Source of the DNA: an uncultured Pseudodesulfovibrio sp.
Lineage (GTDB): Bacteria; Desulfobacterota; Desulfovibrionia; Desulfovibrionales; Desulfovibrionaceae
DNA: 64,000 bases
Reading direction: 5' to 3'
Assembly (NCBI RefSeq): GCF_963675635.1
Contig: NZ_OY776488.1
Span: 2,686,001 to 2,750,000 of the forward strand
Within the stretch, counting starts at the first letter, position 1; each line of letters opens with the position of its first letter. The position numbers and the translations under genes are program-made. The notes below the pieces were generated by a model. That model saw only the letters and a program-made list of their open reading frames with translations. It did no database searches and was not told where the DNA came from. Shown here in pieces: positions 38,947 to 47,641 of the stretch.

Positions 38947-40017
38947 TTATTTACCCTCCAGGCATTTGAGGATTGGCTCCTCGAGCTCGTCCGGGGTGGG
39001 CAGGTTGCCGGGGTAGATGGGGTAGAAGTCCGAATCCGTGATGGTACGGATGGCAAGTCGGACGTCGTCGACCATCTGGCCCAGGTTGTGTTCGATGGTC
39101 AGGAAACGCTTGCCCTGCTCCGCCAGTGTCTTGAGTTGGGCAGAGGGGAACGGGTACAGCGTGATGGGACGGAACAGGCCGACCTTTTTGCCTTCCTTGC
39201 GGAACTTGCGGACAGCGGATTTGGCGATGCGACCAATGGAGCCGTAGGCGCAGATGATGAGATCGGCATCTTCGGTTTCGAATTCTTCGCATTCTGCCAG
39301 ATCGATCCATGAGTCGTACTTGGCTTGCAGATGTTTGTTCTGTCCGGCCAGTTCGCCCTCCTGAAGGAAGAGGGATTTGATGAGACGCTTTTCGCGGCCA
39401 TCGTCACGACCTGTGATGGCCCAGTCGCGTCCGCCTTCCTCGTCAACATCTTCGGGTTCCCACGGATTGATGGGTTCTTTCATCTGTCCGAGGATGGCGT
39501 CGCCGAGGATGAGGACCGGAGTGCGGTGCTCAAAGGCGATATCAAAGGCTCGGATTGTCAGGTCGTAGGCTTCCTGTACGGTGCCGGGGCCGAAGGTGAA
39601 GTGACGGTAATCGCCGTGACCGCCGCCACGGGTTGACTGATAATAGTCACCCTGAGCAGGACCGATGTCACCGAGACCCGGTCCTCCACGGTTCATGTTG
39701 ACGATGACCGCTGGGACTTCGGAACCGGCCATGTACGAGATGGCTTCCTGCTTCAGGGACATGCCCGGTGAAGAGGAGGAGGTCATTGCGCGGACGCCTG
39801 TAGCGCCTGCGCCGAGCAGCATATTTGCAGCTGCGACTTCGGATTCAGCCTGGACGAAATCGCCGCCAGCCTTGATCATTTCCGAAGACATGAACTCCGG
39901 GATGTCGTTCTGGGGCGTGATTGGATAGCCGAAGAAACACTTACATTTGGCAGCAAGGGCACCACGAGCGATGGCTTCGTTGCCTTTGACGAAAATGCGT
40001 TCTGCTTTCTTGGTCAT
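38947..40017 (-). CDS. vorB: 2-oxoacid:ferredoxin oxidoreductase alpha subunit
   Basis: 356 residues from ATG at 40017 (GGGGGG upstream); the longer frame to 40068 overlaps the ferredoxin gene. It opens KKAERIFVKGNEAIARGALA, then FFGYPITPQNDIPEFM and SSSSPGMSLKQEAISYM, the pattern usually annotated as 3-methyl-2-oxobutanoate (ketoisovalerate) oxidoreductase VorB. RGGPGLGDIGPAQGDYYQSTRGGGHGDYRH lines the substrate pocket. 2-Oxoglutarate oxidoreductase (KorA) is the main alternative. Confidence 0.85.
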   Translation of the reverse strand: MTKKAERIFVKGNEAIARGALAAKCKCFFGYPITPQNDIPEFMSSEMIKAGGDFVQAESEVAAANMLLGAGATGVRAMTSSSSPGMSLKQEAISYMAGSEVPAVIVNMNRGGPGLGDIGPAQGDYYQSTRGGGHGDYRHFTFGPGTVQEAYDLTIRAFDIAFEHRTPVLILGDAILGQMKEPINPWEPEDVDEEGGRDWAITGRDDGREKRLIKSLFLQEGELAGQNKHLQAKYDSWIDLAECEEFETEDADLIICAYGSIGRIAKSAVRKFRKEGKKVGLFRPITLYPFPSAQLKTLAEQGKRFLTIEHNLGQMVDDVRLAIRTITDSDFYPIYPGNLPTPDELEEPILKCLEGK

Positions 40018-40018
40018 G

Positions 40019-40252
40019 TTATTTGCCCCCCTTGGTTTTCGGGGTGCGGTAAACGGTGATTGCCACATCTGGGCAGATCATGGCGCATGATGCGCAACCG
40101 GTACATTTGTCCGCATCAGCTTCGGGCACCTCGGCGACTTTGTAGCCGCTGACGTTGAACCGGTCCGACTGGACGATGATGTCAACAGGACAGACGGTGG
40201 TGCAGAGCAGACACCCTTTGCACCTATCTTCCTGGACCTCTATTCGAGACAT
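40019..40252 (-). CDS. Ferredoxin-like delta subunit, 2x[4Fe-4S]
   Basis: 77 residues with two CxxCxxCxxxCP clusters (CKGCLLCTTVCP and CTGCASCAMICP). It carries electrons from the TPP site of the oxidoreductase to free ferredoxin. ATG with GGAG upstream; its stop is one base from the alpha start, so it is the first gene of the operon. Confidence 0.95.
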   Translation of the reverse strand: MSRIEVQEDRCKGCLLCTTVCPVDIIVQSDRFNVSGYKVAEVPEADADKCTGCASCAMICPDVAITVYRTPKTKGGK

Positions 40253-40296
40253 GTATTACTCCAGTTCTGTGAATGATAGTAAAAGGTTATAACCAG

Positions 40297-41379
40297 TTAT
40301 ATTATAAGCATCGCATCTCCATAGGAGAAAAAGCGAAAGCTGTTTTGCAGGGCGCATTCATAGGCCGAGAGAATGGTTTTTCTTCCAGCGAGAGCTGAGA
40401 TCATAATGATGAGCGACGATTCTGGCAAATGGAAGTTGGTCAGAATGCCGTCTATGACTTTGAACTCATAGCCAGGAGAGATAAAAATATCTGTTTCGCC
40501 TTGATATTTTCCAATTCTGCCGGACTCTCGGACCATGCCTTCCATTGTACGGGCGCTGGTTGTACCCACCGCGATCACCGGACGACCTTCGGCTTTCGCC
40601 CTGAGAATGGCTTCCGCGGTGGCGTCAGGCACTTCGATGTATTCGGAATGCATCGTGTGGTCACGGATGTCTTTCGCCCGGACGGGGCTGAATGTTCCGT
40701 ATCCGACATAGAGTGTGACTTCTGCCCACTCGATGCCTTTGTTTTTGATTTTTTCCCGCATCTCGGGCGTGAAGTGCAGCCCGGCAGTGGGCGCAGCCAC
40801 GGAGCCGGTCTTTGATTTGTCGGCATAGGTGGTCTGATAGCGCTCCCTGTCCGCCTCCGAATCAGGACGCTTGATGTATGGTGGGAGCGGAAGATGACCG
40901 AGTTCGGTGAAGAGTTCTGTCAGGTCGCCCTTCCATTGCAGTTCCACTTTCCAACGACCGAACTCGCCTGCCGTATCCGTGACCAGACGGAAGTTGTCGG
41001 AAAAGGTGATTGTGGTGCCAGGCTTGGGCGTTTTGGAGGCGCGAAGCAAGCCTTCGACGGGGGTGGTCAACCATCCGTTCTTTTCTGTGGGAGTGATCAA
41101 CGGCAGAGGGGTGAGCAGGAGGAACTCCACCCTGCCGCCTGTGGTCTTGGTGCCGAAAATACGGGCAGGAATGACGCGGGAGTTATTCGCCACGAGTAAG
41201 GCGTTGTCGGGCAAATAGTCCAGCAGATCTATGAACGCTGTCGGGGTGGTTGTTCCGGTCTCACGGTTCAGCACCAGAAGGCGTGATCCATCGCGACGAT
41301 CGGCGGGTTCCTGGGCAATCTGAGCTTCGGGCAGATCGTAATTGTAGCTTTTAAGCAGGTAATCTTCGGGTATTTCCAT
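40297..41379 (-). CDS. queA: tRNA queuosine S-adenosylmethionine ribosyltransferase-isomerase
   Basis: 360 residues. QueA transfers the ribosyl part of SAM to preQ1 in tRNA, giving epoxyqueuosine. Motifs seen: SYNYDLPEAQIAQEPADRRDGSRLL, DNALLVANNSRVIPARI, the SVAAPTAGLHFTPEM segment, LYVGYGTFSPVRAKDI and NFHLPESSLIIMISALAG. Length is normal. No other queuosine genes are near. It is upstream of the oxidoreductase operon on the same strand, with about 45 bases between. Confidence 0.96.
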   Translation of the reverse strand: MEIPEDYLLKSYNYDLPEAQIAQEPADRRDGSRLLVLNRETGTTTPTAFIDLLDYLPDNALLVANNSRVIPARIFGTKTTGGRVEFLLLTPLPLITPTEKNGWLTTPVEGLLRASKTPKPGTTITFSDNFRLVTDTAGEFGRWKVELQWKGDLTELFTELGHLPLPPYIKRPDSEADRERYQTTYADKSKTGSVAAPTAGLHFTPEMREKIKNKGIEWAEVTLYVGYGTFSPVRAKDIRDHTMHSEYIEVPDATAEAILRAKAEGRPVIAVGTTSARTMEGMVRESGRIGKYQGETDIFISPGYEFKVIDGILTNFHLPESSLIIMISALAGRKTILSAYECALQNSFRFFSYGDAMLII

Positions 41380-41537
41380 AAATAGGTATCCATATTTTGT
41401 CTGAACTCGGAATGATACAACACCTGGAATTTCAACGGAATCTTTTTCTTTCTCAATGATAACAGCTAATTATGACTTTGATGCTCGAGTTTGCGCTTGG
41501 GGCTTGATATTGGCCGTATTCATGGTATTCCATATAC

Positions 41538-42215
41538 ATGAATTGGCTTTCCGTGGCTGAGATAGCCAAACTCACTCGCATACCTGCACCGACGGCCCGT
41601 CGGTACGCTGCTCTTTTCAAGGATTTCCTTGGGGGCCGCAAGATTGGTCGCGTCACCAAGTACCCTGAAGAGTCTCTCGTTGTTTTCGAGCGCATATCCC
41701 GTTTGTATGGTGAAGGACGTGTCACGTCCGAGATTGATGATGCGCTTCGAACAGAGTTTCCGCGCACTATCGAGGTCGACCATAGGAAGACTCTTCCTGT
41801 GCCCATGACCGAAGGCTATGCAGAACTGGCATCAACGTTTAATGATGTCATAGGCAAGGTCGCCGCCTGTATGGGGGTCATAGCCGACCAGAAGACCATC
41901 ATCGACAATCAGCAGGAAGATATCCAGAAGCTCAAGACAGCCTTCGTGCTGCTTGCCAGAAGTCAGAAGAAGTTGAAACAGCTTCCTGTTTCTGGTGATA
42001 GCCTGCCTGATGACATTCTCGAACAGACCAGAGCCTTGGAACAGAAAGATGCCGAAATTGAAGAGATGGCTTTGAAGTTGACGTTCGATACTTCGGACAT
42101 TAAGGCGAAGTTGCAAATTCTGGAATCGGAACTCGTTCGTCTCCGCAAGGACAGGCGCGAGATGGAAAAATATCTGCAAGACAAGATCGACAGGCTCAAA
42201 GAGCCGACATCCTGA
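41538..42215 (+). CDS. MerR-like HTH protein with coiled coil
   Basis: 225 residues. The N-terminal winged HTH (about 1-70) reads WLSVAEIAKLTRIPAPTARRYAALF, with a Lys/Arg-rich wing (GGRKIGRVTKYP). A long helical region (about 95-225), rich in Glu, Lys and Leu heptads (for example LESELVRLRKDRREMEKYLQ), should form a coiled coil that dimerises the protein. It has the same plan as the 324-residue protein at 9069 and no sensory domain, so it may organise DNA or act as an anti-repressor. Start ATG has a weak ribosome binding site. Confidence 0.75.
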   Translation: MNWLSVAEIAKLTRIPAPTARRYAALFKDFLGGRKIGRVTKYPEESLVVFERISRLYGEGRVTSEIDDALRTEFPRTIEVDHRKTLPVPMTEGYAELASTFNDVIGKVAACMGVIADQKTIIDNQQEDIQKLKTAFVLLARSQKKLKQLPVSGDSLPDDILEQTRALEQKDAEIEEMALKLTFDTSDIKAKLQILESELVRLRKDRREMEKYLQDKIDRLKEPTS

Positions 42216-42264
42216 GTTGATTGTAGCAGTGAATACTTTTCAAGTTATTCGGAGGAAGAAAACC

Positions 42265-42729
42265 ATGCGTACGTTTATTAAATTGTTATTTCCGCTCATG
42301 CTTGTCTGTGGACTCATGGCGTGCACGACTACCGGCACAAGCTCTTCCGATGCCTCTGGTCAATCACCTGAGGCACAGTATCAGGAGCCCGACTACTACC
42401 TCGATTTCGATGACATCATGATTCCCAAGGAAATCGATTACAACGCCGATGACTCCTATAAGCTGGACAATGCCAAATTCCGTGCTGCGATCATGCGTTT
42501 TTCCGGTCGTGTTGAAGTCATTGAGTTGGTGCAGTATTTCATCAACAACATGACCAAGGACAACTGGACCCTTGTCTCCAACAACAAGGCCAGCAAAGTC
42601 CATGTCATGAATTTCGAGAAGTTCAACAAGAGTTGTGTCATTCAGATTGACGACAGTTTTGCCAAGGCTACAACCACCATCTTCGCGGTTGAAGTCAAAG
42701 GCTCAGACAACGGACTCAAGAGCAAGTAA
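42265..42729 (+). CDS. Small lipoprotein
   Basis: 154 residues from ATG at 42265 (GGAGGAAG seven bases before). Signal peptide with lipobox GLMAC (Cys about 20), then a Ser/Thr/Gln-rich linker and a compact acidic domain (about 50-154) with IMRFSGRVEVIELVQYFINNMTKDNWTLVSNNK. Family not recognised; envelope location is inferred from the lipobox. Directly upstream of coaBC, whose start lies four bases past its stop. Confidence 0.75.
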   Translation: MRTFIKLLFPLMLVCGLMACTTTGTSSSDASGQSPEAQYQEPDYYLDFDDIMIPKEIDYNADDSYKLDNAKFRAAIMRFSGRVEVIELVQYFINNMTKDNWTLVSNNKASKVHVMNFEKFNKSCVIQIDDSFAKATTTIFAVEVKGSDNGLKSK

Positions 42730-42733
42730 CACC

Positions 42734-43960
42734 ATGCAGCCGCATTACGCTTTTGCCGGATTCATGGGCAAGCGTGTCCATCTCGGCGTCACCGGGTCTA
42801 TTGCCGCCTACAAGGTGCTTGATCTGGTGCGTTCGTTTCAGGAAGCCGATTGTATGGTATCGGCTACACTGACGGAGTCTTGCACCCGATTCATTCAGCC
42901 TTTGAGTTTCGAAGCGTTGGGTGCTTCGCCGGTCTATACGGCTATGTTTGAAGAGACTCCAGGCTCCGAAACCGCTTTCGATCATCTTGAACCCGGGCAG
43001 GTTGCCGATGCCATGGTTATTGCTCCGGCTTCGGCCAACACCATGGCCAAGCTCGCTTTCGGCCTGGCTGATGATATGCTTTCCTGTCAAGCCCTCGCTT
43101 TTCCCGGTCCCAAGCTCATCGCTCCTGCCATGAACCCGCGCATGTGGTCAGCTCCTGCTACTCAGCGGAATTGGTTCATGCTTGAAGATTTGGGATACAT
43201 ACGTATTCAGCCTGAATCCGGGAATGTTGCCTGTGGTGATACAGGAACAGGTCGCCTGGCTCCTGTGGATGAAATTTTTGTTGCGACACTCAAGGTGCTC
43301 AGCCCACAGGATCTGGCCGGGAAAAAGGTGCTCGTTTCCCTTGGACCAACTCGTGAGCCATGGGATGCTGTTCGTTTCTGGTCCAATCCGTCGAGCGGAA
43401 CCATGGGCGCCTGCATGGCCATGGCCGCATATTTGCGCGGTGCGGAAGTGACTGTTGTGGCCGGCCCGACCGCCCTCTCCTTCCCCTGTGGTATTTCCGT
43501 AGTACCAGTTGTTACGGCACAGCAAATGTATGCTGCTTGTACAGACTTGTGGCCCGATATGGACATTGGCTGTCTGACTGCCGCAGTCGCCGACTATCGA
43601 CCTGTTGTTTTTGGTGACGAAAAATTCAAGAAGACGACTTCTGCCGGTTCCGGCATCACAGTAGAATTCGAGACAAACCAGGATATTCTGAAGACCCTGG
43701 GTTCGACCAAGAAGACTCCCCAGAAACTGATCGGCTTTGCTGCTGAAACCAGCAACATCAGGGAAGAGGCTGCGCGTAAACTCGAGACTAAGAATCTTGA
43801 TCTTATAGCAGCCAACGATATTTCAAAATCCGGGAGCGGCTTCGGCGTGTCCACAAACCAGATGTTTGTACTTGATGCACAGGGGCGCAAGGAAGTGTGG
43901 CCGCAGTTGCCAAAAACCGAAGTGGCGTGGAGATTATGGGATCACCTTCTGCTCGACTGA
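42734..43960 (+). CDS. coaBC: Bifunctional phosphopantothenoylcysteine decarboxylase/synthetase
   Basis: 408 residues. The CoaC half (about 1-185) has the flavin-binding GVTGSIAAYKV, LTESCTRFIQPLSFEAL, the catalytic His region HLEPGQVADAMVIAPASANTMAK and APAMNPRMW. The CoaB half has GPTREPWDAVRFWSNPSSGTMG, ADYRP and KLIGFAAET. It makes phosphopantetheine for coenzyme A from phosphopantothenate. Start ATG at 42734; longer frames overlap the lipoprotein gene. The C-terminus overlaps the next gene by 25 bases. Confidence 0.95.
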   Translation: MQPHYAFAGFMGKRVHLGVTGSIAAYKVLDLVRSFQEADCMVSATLTESCTRFIQPLSFEALGASPVYTAMFEETPGSETAFDHLEPGQVADAMVIAPASANTMAKLAFGLADDMLSCQALAFPGPKLIAPAMNPRMWSAPATQRNWFMLEDLGYIRIQPESGNVACGDTGTGRLAPVDEIFVATLKVLSPQDLAGKKVLVSLGPTREPWDAVRFWSNPSSGTMGACMAMAAYLRGAEVTVVAGPTALSFPCGISVVPVVTAQQMYAACTDLWPDMDIGCLTAAVADYRPVVFGDEKFKKTTSAGSGITVEFETNQDILKTLGSTKKTPQKLIGFAAETSNIREEAARKLETKNLDLIAANDISKSGSGFGVSTNQMFVLDAQGRKEVWPQLPKTEVAWRLWDHLLLD

Positions 43961-44622
43961 AAACGCGCGAAAGCCTGAGGCCATGGGTTGAGTCCGGTCT
44001 GGAGTTCGTCCTGCGCACCGAGGTTGAGTGTCAGGATATTTCAACTGGTGAACAGTCGGAGTATCAGGCTGAGCCTTCTGGGGTTTCGCCAGTCGTTTCA
44101 TCATCACCTGCACACCCACAAGAGATGCCCGCACAAGCTGCTTCGATGCCACAAGCGGCACCGAAACAGTCTCTTCCTGTTCTCCCAGATCCGTGGTCAG
44201 GATTTTTGCGATTCGCGAAATCTCCGGCACCCAAGGTGATTATGACCTATATGGAACTCGGTCTTGATCTTGGTGGTCAACCTGATTCCAGACGTTCGTC
44301 AGCACTTAAAAATATTCAGATGCATCTCAAGTGGCCTGCGGGCACCATGAATTTCTGGCCGGTGGCTGCATTGCTCGGTGGGACGCTTCAGCCAAGTACA
44401 GAGATGTTCTGGCGTGGCTGGGAACAGTGGCGAGCACCAAACATTGTCTGCTTTGGAGAAGAGGCATTGAAGGTTGTCCTGCCGGACGCTGATCCGAAAT
44501 TGACAACTTTCATGCTGGAACATGTCACTGTCTACAAACTCCAGCCTTTAGTTCGTCTCATCACCATGTTGCCTCATGAACAACAGATGTCTGTGGACGA
44601 ATTGTTCAAAATCAGATTGTAA
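43936..44622 (+). CDS. Unknown protein overlapping coaBC
   Basis: 228 residues from ATG at 43936 (GGAG upstream). N-terminal region of low complexity (Ser, Pro, Ala, about 45-95), then a globular part (about 100-228): VIMTYMELGLDLGGQPDSRRSSALKNIQMHL, NFWPVAALLGG, APNIVCFGEEALKVVLP. The stretch resembles the uracil-DNA-glycosylase fold, which also includes the polymerase psi subunit, but catalytic motifs are not clear. The 25-base overlap with coaBC suggests co-translation. Confidence 0.7.
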   Translation: MGSPSARLKTRESLRPWVESGLEFVLRTEVECQDISTGEQSEYQAEPSGVSPVVSSSPAHPQEMPAQAASMPQAAPKQSLPVLPDPWSGFLRFAKSPAPKVIMTYMELGLDLGGQPDSRRSSALKNIQMHLKWPAGTMNFWPVAALLGGTLQPSTEMFWRGWEQWRAPNIVCFGEEALKVVLPDADPKLTTFMLEHVTVYKLQPLVRLITMLPHEQQMSVDELFKIRL

Positions 44623-44760
44623 TTTCCCTCACGGCCCTCCATATGCCCGTTTTTCCCTTTTATTGCCCACACAGCGCATTTTTGGTGGTTTTGCGATCGG
44701 TATGTCATAAGTTTTTCAAAAGGGCGTGAGACTCAAAAAAATGGGGCATTCGTCAGAAAA

Positions 44761-44816
44761 GGCTTGTGTACCAACGGTTTCCAGGCCTTCGTGCGTGGTA
44801 TAGGCCCTTTTTTTTT
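44761..44816 (+). terminator. Probable intrinsic terminator
   Basis: GGCTTGTGTACCA can pair with TGGTATAGGCC, followed by ten T; the loop contains a further weak pairing. Confidence 0.6.
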
Positions 44817-45043
44817 AAAATTCTCCGTCAAGTGCCTGAGCAAAGCAGGGAGTCAACTGTTGAGTTGCCGGGAAATGAATTTTTTCACACTTGCACTAAG
44901 GCAGATGTGTGGAGTATGAGCGGATAACGCATCCACTTCCTGGATAGGGACTCCATATCCGGTCGAAACAGTGGGATGATGAGTGAGACCTACTTCCCAA
45001 CCAAAAAATCCGACTTTCAAGTCGGGGATAAGGGACAAACAAT
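44817..45043 (+). promoter_or_regulatory. Folded leader of epimerase gene
   Basis: Several hairpins lie before the epimerase: CAACT/AGTTG near 44854-44868, CACAC/GTGTG (about 44887-44913), nested CATCCACT/AGTGGGATG with CTGGATA/TATCCGG (about 44930-44980), and CCGACTT/AAGTCGG near 45010. The leader is over 200 bases with no reading frame; the downstream ribosome site is AAGGGAC. Class unknown. Confidence 0.4.
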
Positions 45044-46051
45044 ATGAAGATACTTGTTACCGGTGCAGCCGGATTCATTGGCTTCCATCTTTCCAGACGA
45101 CTGCTTGGCGAAGGTCATGAAGTTGTCGGTTTGGATAATCTGAATGATTATTATGACGTCAACCTCAAGAAAGCCCGCTTGGCTGTTCTTCAGGAAAATG
45201 ACCTCTTCAAGCATGTGAATATCAACCTCCAGGATGATCAGCCCATGAGCGATCTCTTTGCGCAGGAGAAATTCACCCATGTGGTCAACCTTGCAGCTCA
45301 GGCCGGGGTTCGCTATTCCATCGAGAATCCCAAGTCGTATATCGACTCCAATGTCGTCGGTTTTCTGAACATTCTTGAAGGGTGTCGTCACAACAAGGTC
45401 GAGCATCTGGTCTATGCGTCAAGCAGTTCTGTTTACGGAATGAACACTAAAATGCCCCTTAGTCCGCATGAGGGTGTTGATCATCCGATGAGCCTCTATG
45501 CTGCGACCAAGAAATCAAATGAGATGATGGCGCATTCCTATTCGAACCTCTATGACCTGCCAACTACCGGGCTGCGCTTTTTTACGGTCTATGGACCGTG
45601 GGGCCGTCCTGACATGGCTCTCTTCTTGTTTACCAAGAATATTTTGGAAGAGAAGCCCATTAACGTTTTCAACTACGGCAAGATGATGCGTGACTTTACG
45701 TACATTGATGACATCGTTGAAGGCGTGGTCCGTGTCGTCAAGCATACGGCTACCCCCAATGAGAATTGGGATGGCAACAAGCCTGACCCGTGCACCAGCA
45801 AGGTGCCCTATCGCGTCTACAACATCGGCAATAACGCTGTTGTCGAGCTCTCCAGGTACATCGAAGTTATCGAAGAAGTCGTCGGCAAGAAGGCTATTTA
45901 TAACTATATGCCTATGCAGCCTGGCGATGTCCCTGCCACCGAGGCTGACGTCAGTGACCTTGTCAGGGATGTTGACTTCAAACCTGACACTTCTATCGAG
46001 GTTGGAATCCGCAATTTCATTGAGTGGTATCGCGAGTATTATAGCAAGTAA
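45044..46051 (+). CDS. NAD-dependent epimerase, UDP-glucuronate 4-epimerase-like
   Basis: 335-residue extended short-chain dehydrogenase. N-terminal Rossmann motif [15 protein letters not shown], then the active Ser/Tyr-x3-Lys in SSSSVYG and YAATKK (Tyr about 153). [17 protein letters not shown] and the C-terminal [13 protein letters not shown] match CapI/LspL UDP-glucuronate epimerases, which make UDP-galacturonate for surface glycans. A UDP-glucose epimerase is the main alternative. ATG with AAGGGAC upstream after a folded leader. Confidence 0.85.
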   Translation: MKILVTGAAGFIGFHLSRRLLGEGHEVVGLDNLNDYYDVNLKKARLAVLQENDLFKHVNINLQDDQPMSDLFAQEKFTHVVNLAAQAGVRYSIENPKSYIDSNVVGFLNILEGCRHNKVEHLVYASSSSVYGMNTKMPLSPHEGVDHPMSLYAATKKSNEMMAHSYSNLYDLPTTGLRFFTVYGPWGRPDMALFLFTKNILEEKPINVFNYGKMMRDFTYIDDIVEGVVRVVKHTATPNENWDGNKPDPCTSKVPYRVYNIGNNAVVELSRYIEVIEEVVGKKAIYNYMPMQPGDVPATEADVSDLVRDVDFKPDTSIEVGIRNFIEWYREYYSK

Positions 46052-46073
46052 GAAAACGCTCTCAGTATTTATA

Positions 46074-46098
46074 GGCGACCATTGGTCGCCTTTTTTTT
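46074..46098 (+). terminator. Intrinsic terminator of epimerase gene
   Basis: GGCGACC-ATT-GGTCGCC followed by eight T. Confidence 0.95.
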
Positions 46099-46180
46099 GC
46101 TCTTTTCCTGTTTTTCACACAACGCCCCTTGCGTTGGCTGATGATTCAGCCTAGGACAATGAGAACGAAAGTGCAGACTC

Positions 46181-46196
46181 TGTTTCACGTGAAACA
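46181..46196. promoter_or_regulatory. parS centromere site 1
   Basis: TGTTTCACGTGAAACA, an exact match to the ParB binding consensus, upstream of parA. Confidence 0.95.
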
Positions 46197-46213
46197 TGCC
46201 GTGTTGAGGAAAA

Positions 46214-46229
46214 TGTTTCACGTGAAACA
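46214..46229. promoter_or_regulatory. parS centromere site 2
   Basis: Second TGTTTCACGTGAAACA, 33 bases after the first; the pair nucleates ParB loading close to the parA start. Confidence 0.95.
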
Positions 46230-46277
46230 CTCGAAAATCCACATGAGAGTGAACTGGAGTATGAAAGAGAGGGTTTT

Positions 46278-47051
46278 GTGGCACGAAGAATTGTTGTAGC
46301 GAATCAGAAAGGTGGCGTTGGAAAGACGACGACTTCGGTCAATTTGGCCGCATCGCTGGCTGTGATGGAAAAAAAAGTTTTGTTGGTGGATTGCGATCCT
46401 CAGGGAAATGCCTCCAGTGGGCTCGGGTTCTATCCCGCAGACCAGCGTGAGAATATCTATTCCGTCCTGTTTGAACCAAAAAAGATTGGCAAAGCTATTT
46501 GCGAAACAGGTATCCCCTTTCTGGATTTGCTGCCTGGGACGCAGGATCTGGTTGGAGCGGAAATCGAATTGGTCGACAAGTTCGGACGAGAATATTACCT
46601 ACGCGAACTTCTGGAGACGGTTGATGGTGACTATGATTTTATCATTATCGACTGCCCCCCTTCCCTGGGATTGCTGACTGTTAATGCGTTGTGTGCGGCC
46701 AAAGAAATGTTGGTGCCCTTGCAGTGTGAGTATTACGCATTGGAAGGCATTGCACAGTTGCTCATGACGTACGAACTGGTCCGCAAACGTCTCAACACCG
46801 AGTTGGGTATCCTTGGTGTTGTCCTGACCATGTATGATTCGAGAAATCGATTGTCCTGGCAGGTGAAAAACGAAGTGCGTAAAGCCTTTCCTCAGCACCT
46901 TTTTGAGACGATTATTCCGAGAAATGTGCGATTATCCGAGGCTCCGAGTTTTGGAAAACCTGTGATCAACTATGATATCAAGTCGCGTGGAGCTGAAGCG
47001 TACCTGGCGCTTGCTCAGGAAGTGGCGAAAAGTAGTACAGCCGTGGATTAA
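46278..47051 (+). CDS. parA: Chromosome partitioning ATPase ParA/Soj
   Basis: 257 residues. Deviant Walker [15 protein letters not shown], then [14 protein letters not shown] and [19 protein letters not shown], the switch and Walker B regions. It drives origin segregation with ParB. GTG start at 46278 with AGAGAGGG upstream. Two parS sites lie directly before it. ParB is separated from it by a small opposite-strand gene. Confidence 0.96.
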   Translation: MARRIVVANQKGGVGKTTTSVNLAASLAVMEKKVLLVDCDPQGNASSGLGFYPADQRENIYSVLFEPKKIGKAICETGIPFLDLLPGTQDLVGAEIELVDKFGREYYLRELLETVDGDYDFIIIDCPPSLGLLTVNALCAAKEMLVPLQCEYYALEGIAQLLMTYELVRKRLNTELGILGVVLTMYDSRNRLSWQVKNEVRKAFPQHLFETIIPRNVRLSEAPSFGKPVINYDIKSRGAEAYLALAQEVAKSSTAVD

Positions 47052-47116
47052 GAGAGTTCTTTGAGTCGGCGGCCCGCCATGTGCTGTTCATGGCGGGGAG
47101 TCTGAGAAAGTGGCGA

Positions 47117-47548
47117 TCAGCGAGAGTATCGTCCTTCCTTGGAAGTGTCTTTTGAGTCCCTGTACGGGGTGCATTCTGTTTTCAATTCGTCCTTGAAGTG
47201 TTTTTTGACTATCTTGGACTGGCACTGCATGCATTTAAAAGACACCAAGCCTGCCAGATTCGCACTGGTCAGTCTGAAACGACGTGGGTCATCGCTAGCC
47301 CAGTCCTGAGTGGTGTTACCGCAATGTTCGCAGGTAACGTCTGTGTCCACTGGGTATTCGAAATCCCAATATTCTTTGAGGGTTTCCCAGTCGGCCACAG
47401 GTTCAGGCTTTTCTGGTTGGGCATGCTTGTCGACAATGCCAAGGGAATCCAGAACTTGTTTTTTTACGACGGTCCAGGCTTCTGCCGAAAGCAACGCTCC
47501 GATGAGGTTGCCGTCTCTGTCAAAGAGTTCGTTGATATGATCTGACAT
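47117..47548 (-). CDS. Zinc-ribbon protein of unknown function
   Basis: 143 residues from ATG at 47548 (GGAG upstream). The first 40 residues read DHINELFDRDGNLIGALLSAEAW, then a Pro/Glu linker. A four-Cys zinc ribbon follows (CEHCG near 75 and CMQC near 110), and a basic tail. It lies on the reverse strand between parA and parB. I do not recognise the family; zinc ribbons of this kind often bind nucleic acids or proteins. Confidence 0.75.
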   Translation of the reverse strand: MSDHINELFDRDGNLIGALLSAEAWTVVKKQVLDSLGIVDKHAQPEKPEPVADWETLKEYWDFEYPVDTDVTCEHCGNTTQDWASDDPRRFRLTSANLAGLVSFKCMQCQSKIVKKHFKDELKTECTPYRDSKDTSKEGRYSR

Positions 47549-47641
47549 TATTGCTCCGATTGGTTTCGCTTGTCTTCGGGGTTTTATAGGCACTCCAGCC
47601 ATAATGAGCAAGGGTGTAATTATAAGCGTAGGAGAATTGTT

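Noticed and set aside
44829-44878. Resemblance of epimerase leader to a cyclic di-GMP riboswitch
   Set aside because: Only GCAAAGC and GCCGGG-type words match; the first half and the tetraloop receptor of the known class are not visible.
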